A stretch of 15,039 nucleotides of DNA from contig CAIVYX010000242.1 in NCBI GenBank assembly GCA_903910245.1, positions 1 to 15,039 of the forward strand, written 5' to 3'. The DNA is from an uncultured Opitutia bacterium (GTDB taxonomy: Bacteria > Verrucomicrobiota > Verrucomicrobiia > Opitutales > UBA953). A program made the translations under genes and the position numbers. The notes under the pieces are model-generated. The model was given only the letters and a program-made list of their open reading frames with translations, did not search any database and was not told where the DNA came from. The first letter of the stretch is position 1, and every line of letters begins with the position of its first letter. Below, one piece after another: positions 14,786-15,039 of this stretch.

Positions 14786-14801
14786 AGGCCTTTAATGGCC
14801 T
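14786..14801 (+). terminator. Weak terminator-like hairpin after the transporter gene
   Basis: AGGCC (14786-14790) and GGCCT (14797-14801) pair around TTTAAT, 20 bp after the stop codon. The downstream sequence is only moderately T-rich (CCTTTTGTCCTATTTTC), without a tight T-run directly after the stem, so termination would be inefficient at best. Confidence 0.35.
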
Positions 14802-14864
14802 CCAATCGACCTTTTGTCCTATTTTCGGGGTTTTTCGACGAATCCGTTGACAACACCTTAGGGG

Positions 14865-15039
14865 ATGAGCACAACACGCTCAGTCAATTTCACTCAGGTA
14901 AGAGCCTCCCTTATAAAGGACGCATCAGTCGCGAGGGCGACTAACGGAATCAGAATTCAAACTCTCCGTACCCGACCCCAGAGTCCCGTAGCTAGGACTC
15001 TGGACTTATTTGTCCAGGAAACGGAAAAACAGGCCGCAC
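14865..15039 (+). CDS. Possible start of a gene running off the window (uncertain)
   Basis: An ATG at 14865 opens 58 codons with no stop to the window edge (MSTTRSVNFTQVRASLIKDA and onward). AGGGG directly abuts the ATG, too close for a normal ribosome site. Codon use is unlike the rest of the window, and the same DNA contains inverted repeats and a promoter-like site downstream of the ATG. I recognise no family. It may be chance. Confidence 0.2.
   Translation, partial: MSTTRSVNFTQVRASLIKDASVARATNGIRIQTLRTRPQSPVARTLDLFVQETEKQAA
14889..14917 (+). promoter_or_regulatory. Candidate promoter in the right-end stretch
   Basis: TTCACT (14889-14894, four of six) is 17 bp upstream of TATAAA (14912-14917, five of six). 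Transcription would start near 14924, just before the hairpin at 14927-14942. It is among the better-spaced promoter-like sites in the window, and it lies inside the doubtful reading frame, which argues that a transcript starts here rather than further left. Confidence 0.45.
14927..15017 (+). other. Consecutive inverted repeats, possible structured leader or small RNA
   Basis: Four possible stems in order: AGTCGC/GCGACT with loop GAGG (14927-14942); ACGGA/TCCGT (14944-14948 with 14965-14969); a 9-bp perfect stem CCAGAGTCC/GGACTCTGG with an 8-base loop (14978-14986 with 14995-15003); and CTGGAC/GTCCAG with loop TTATTT (15000-15005 with 15012-15017). The last two share bases 15000-15003, so they cannot form completely at the same time. 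No known riboswitch or RNA class is recognised. Confidence 0.4.

Larger units (their letters stand above)
14766..15039. other. Right-end stretch without a confirmed gene
   Basis: This 274-bp stretch is less GC-rich (hand count 14821-14880: 29 of 60 G+C). It holds a small hairpin (14786-14801), a promoter-like pair (14889-14917), a run of inverted repeats between 14847 and 15017, and a reading frame from ATG 14865 to the window end. The frame uses codons rare elsewhere in the window (AGA, ATA, AGG, GTA, CGA), so it reads more like an untranslated leader or small RNA than like the neighbouring genes. Confidence 0.6.

Noticed and set aside
14847..14852. TTGACA as the -35 of a promoter for the 14865 frame
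   Set aside because: No acceptable -10 lies 16-18 bp downstream, and a start there would fall after the ATG.

Overview
The window is a GC-rich bacterial chromosome segment carrying 12 complete protein genes and one partial one, densely packed. No tRNA, rRNA, CRISPR array, insertion sequence or prophage gene is visible. The best guess for the host is a member of the Verrucomicrobiota or a related PVC lineage. This inference rests on the four-gene pseudopilin cassette (it resembles the 'Verru_Chthon cassette' families known from Verrucomicrobium and Chthoniobacter), the GxDLY-type SGNH hydrolase, and the near absence of Shine-Dalgarno sequences. It was made without a database search.

Layout. 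(1) 1-714, plus strand: the 3' three quarters of accA (fatty acid synthesis), ending at a strong bidirectional terminator. (2) 784-4379, minus strand: four overlapping or nearly overlapping genes for proteins with type IV pilin/type II secretion N-termini, in the order G-like, H-like, I-like, J-like. (3) 4472-5848, minus: a putative Na+/H+ antiporter of the ion-transporter type. (4) 5897-11535, minus: a complete tripartite RND efflux operon (periplasmic adaptor, inner-membrane pump, outer-membrane lipoprotein) with abutting or overlapping genes. (5) 11560-12186, plus: a divergent AcrR/TtgR-type TetR repressor. Only 24 bp separate the two start codons, and a near-perfect palindromic operator covers the adaptor start codon. 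(6) 12218-14007, plus: a secreted coiled-coil protein of unknown function and a secreted SGNH/GDSL esterase, probably one operon. (7) 14061-14765, plus: a YhhQ/VUT-family queuosine-precursor transporter. (8) 14766-15039: a less GC-rich stretch with a good promoter-like site, several inverted repeats and an unconfirmed reading frame running off the window.

How the genes work together. The repressor and pump form a classical self-regulated multidrug efflux locus like ttgR-ttgABC. The antiporter lies 48 bp downstream on the same strand and could share its transcript. The pseudopilins would form a short envelope fibre or secretion tip, but no ATPase, secretin or prepilin peptidase is in view. Most of the window is recognisable biology. 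The less explained parts are the orphan pseudopilin cassette, the apparently leaderless overlapping promoters at 11520-11570, the coiled-coil/esterase pair, and the structured right end.
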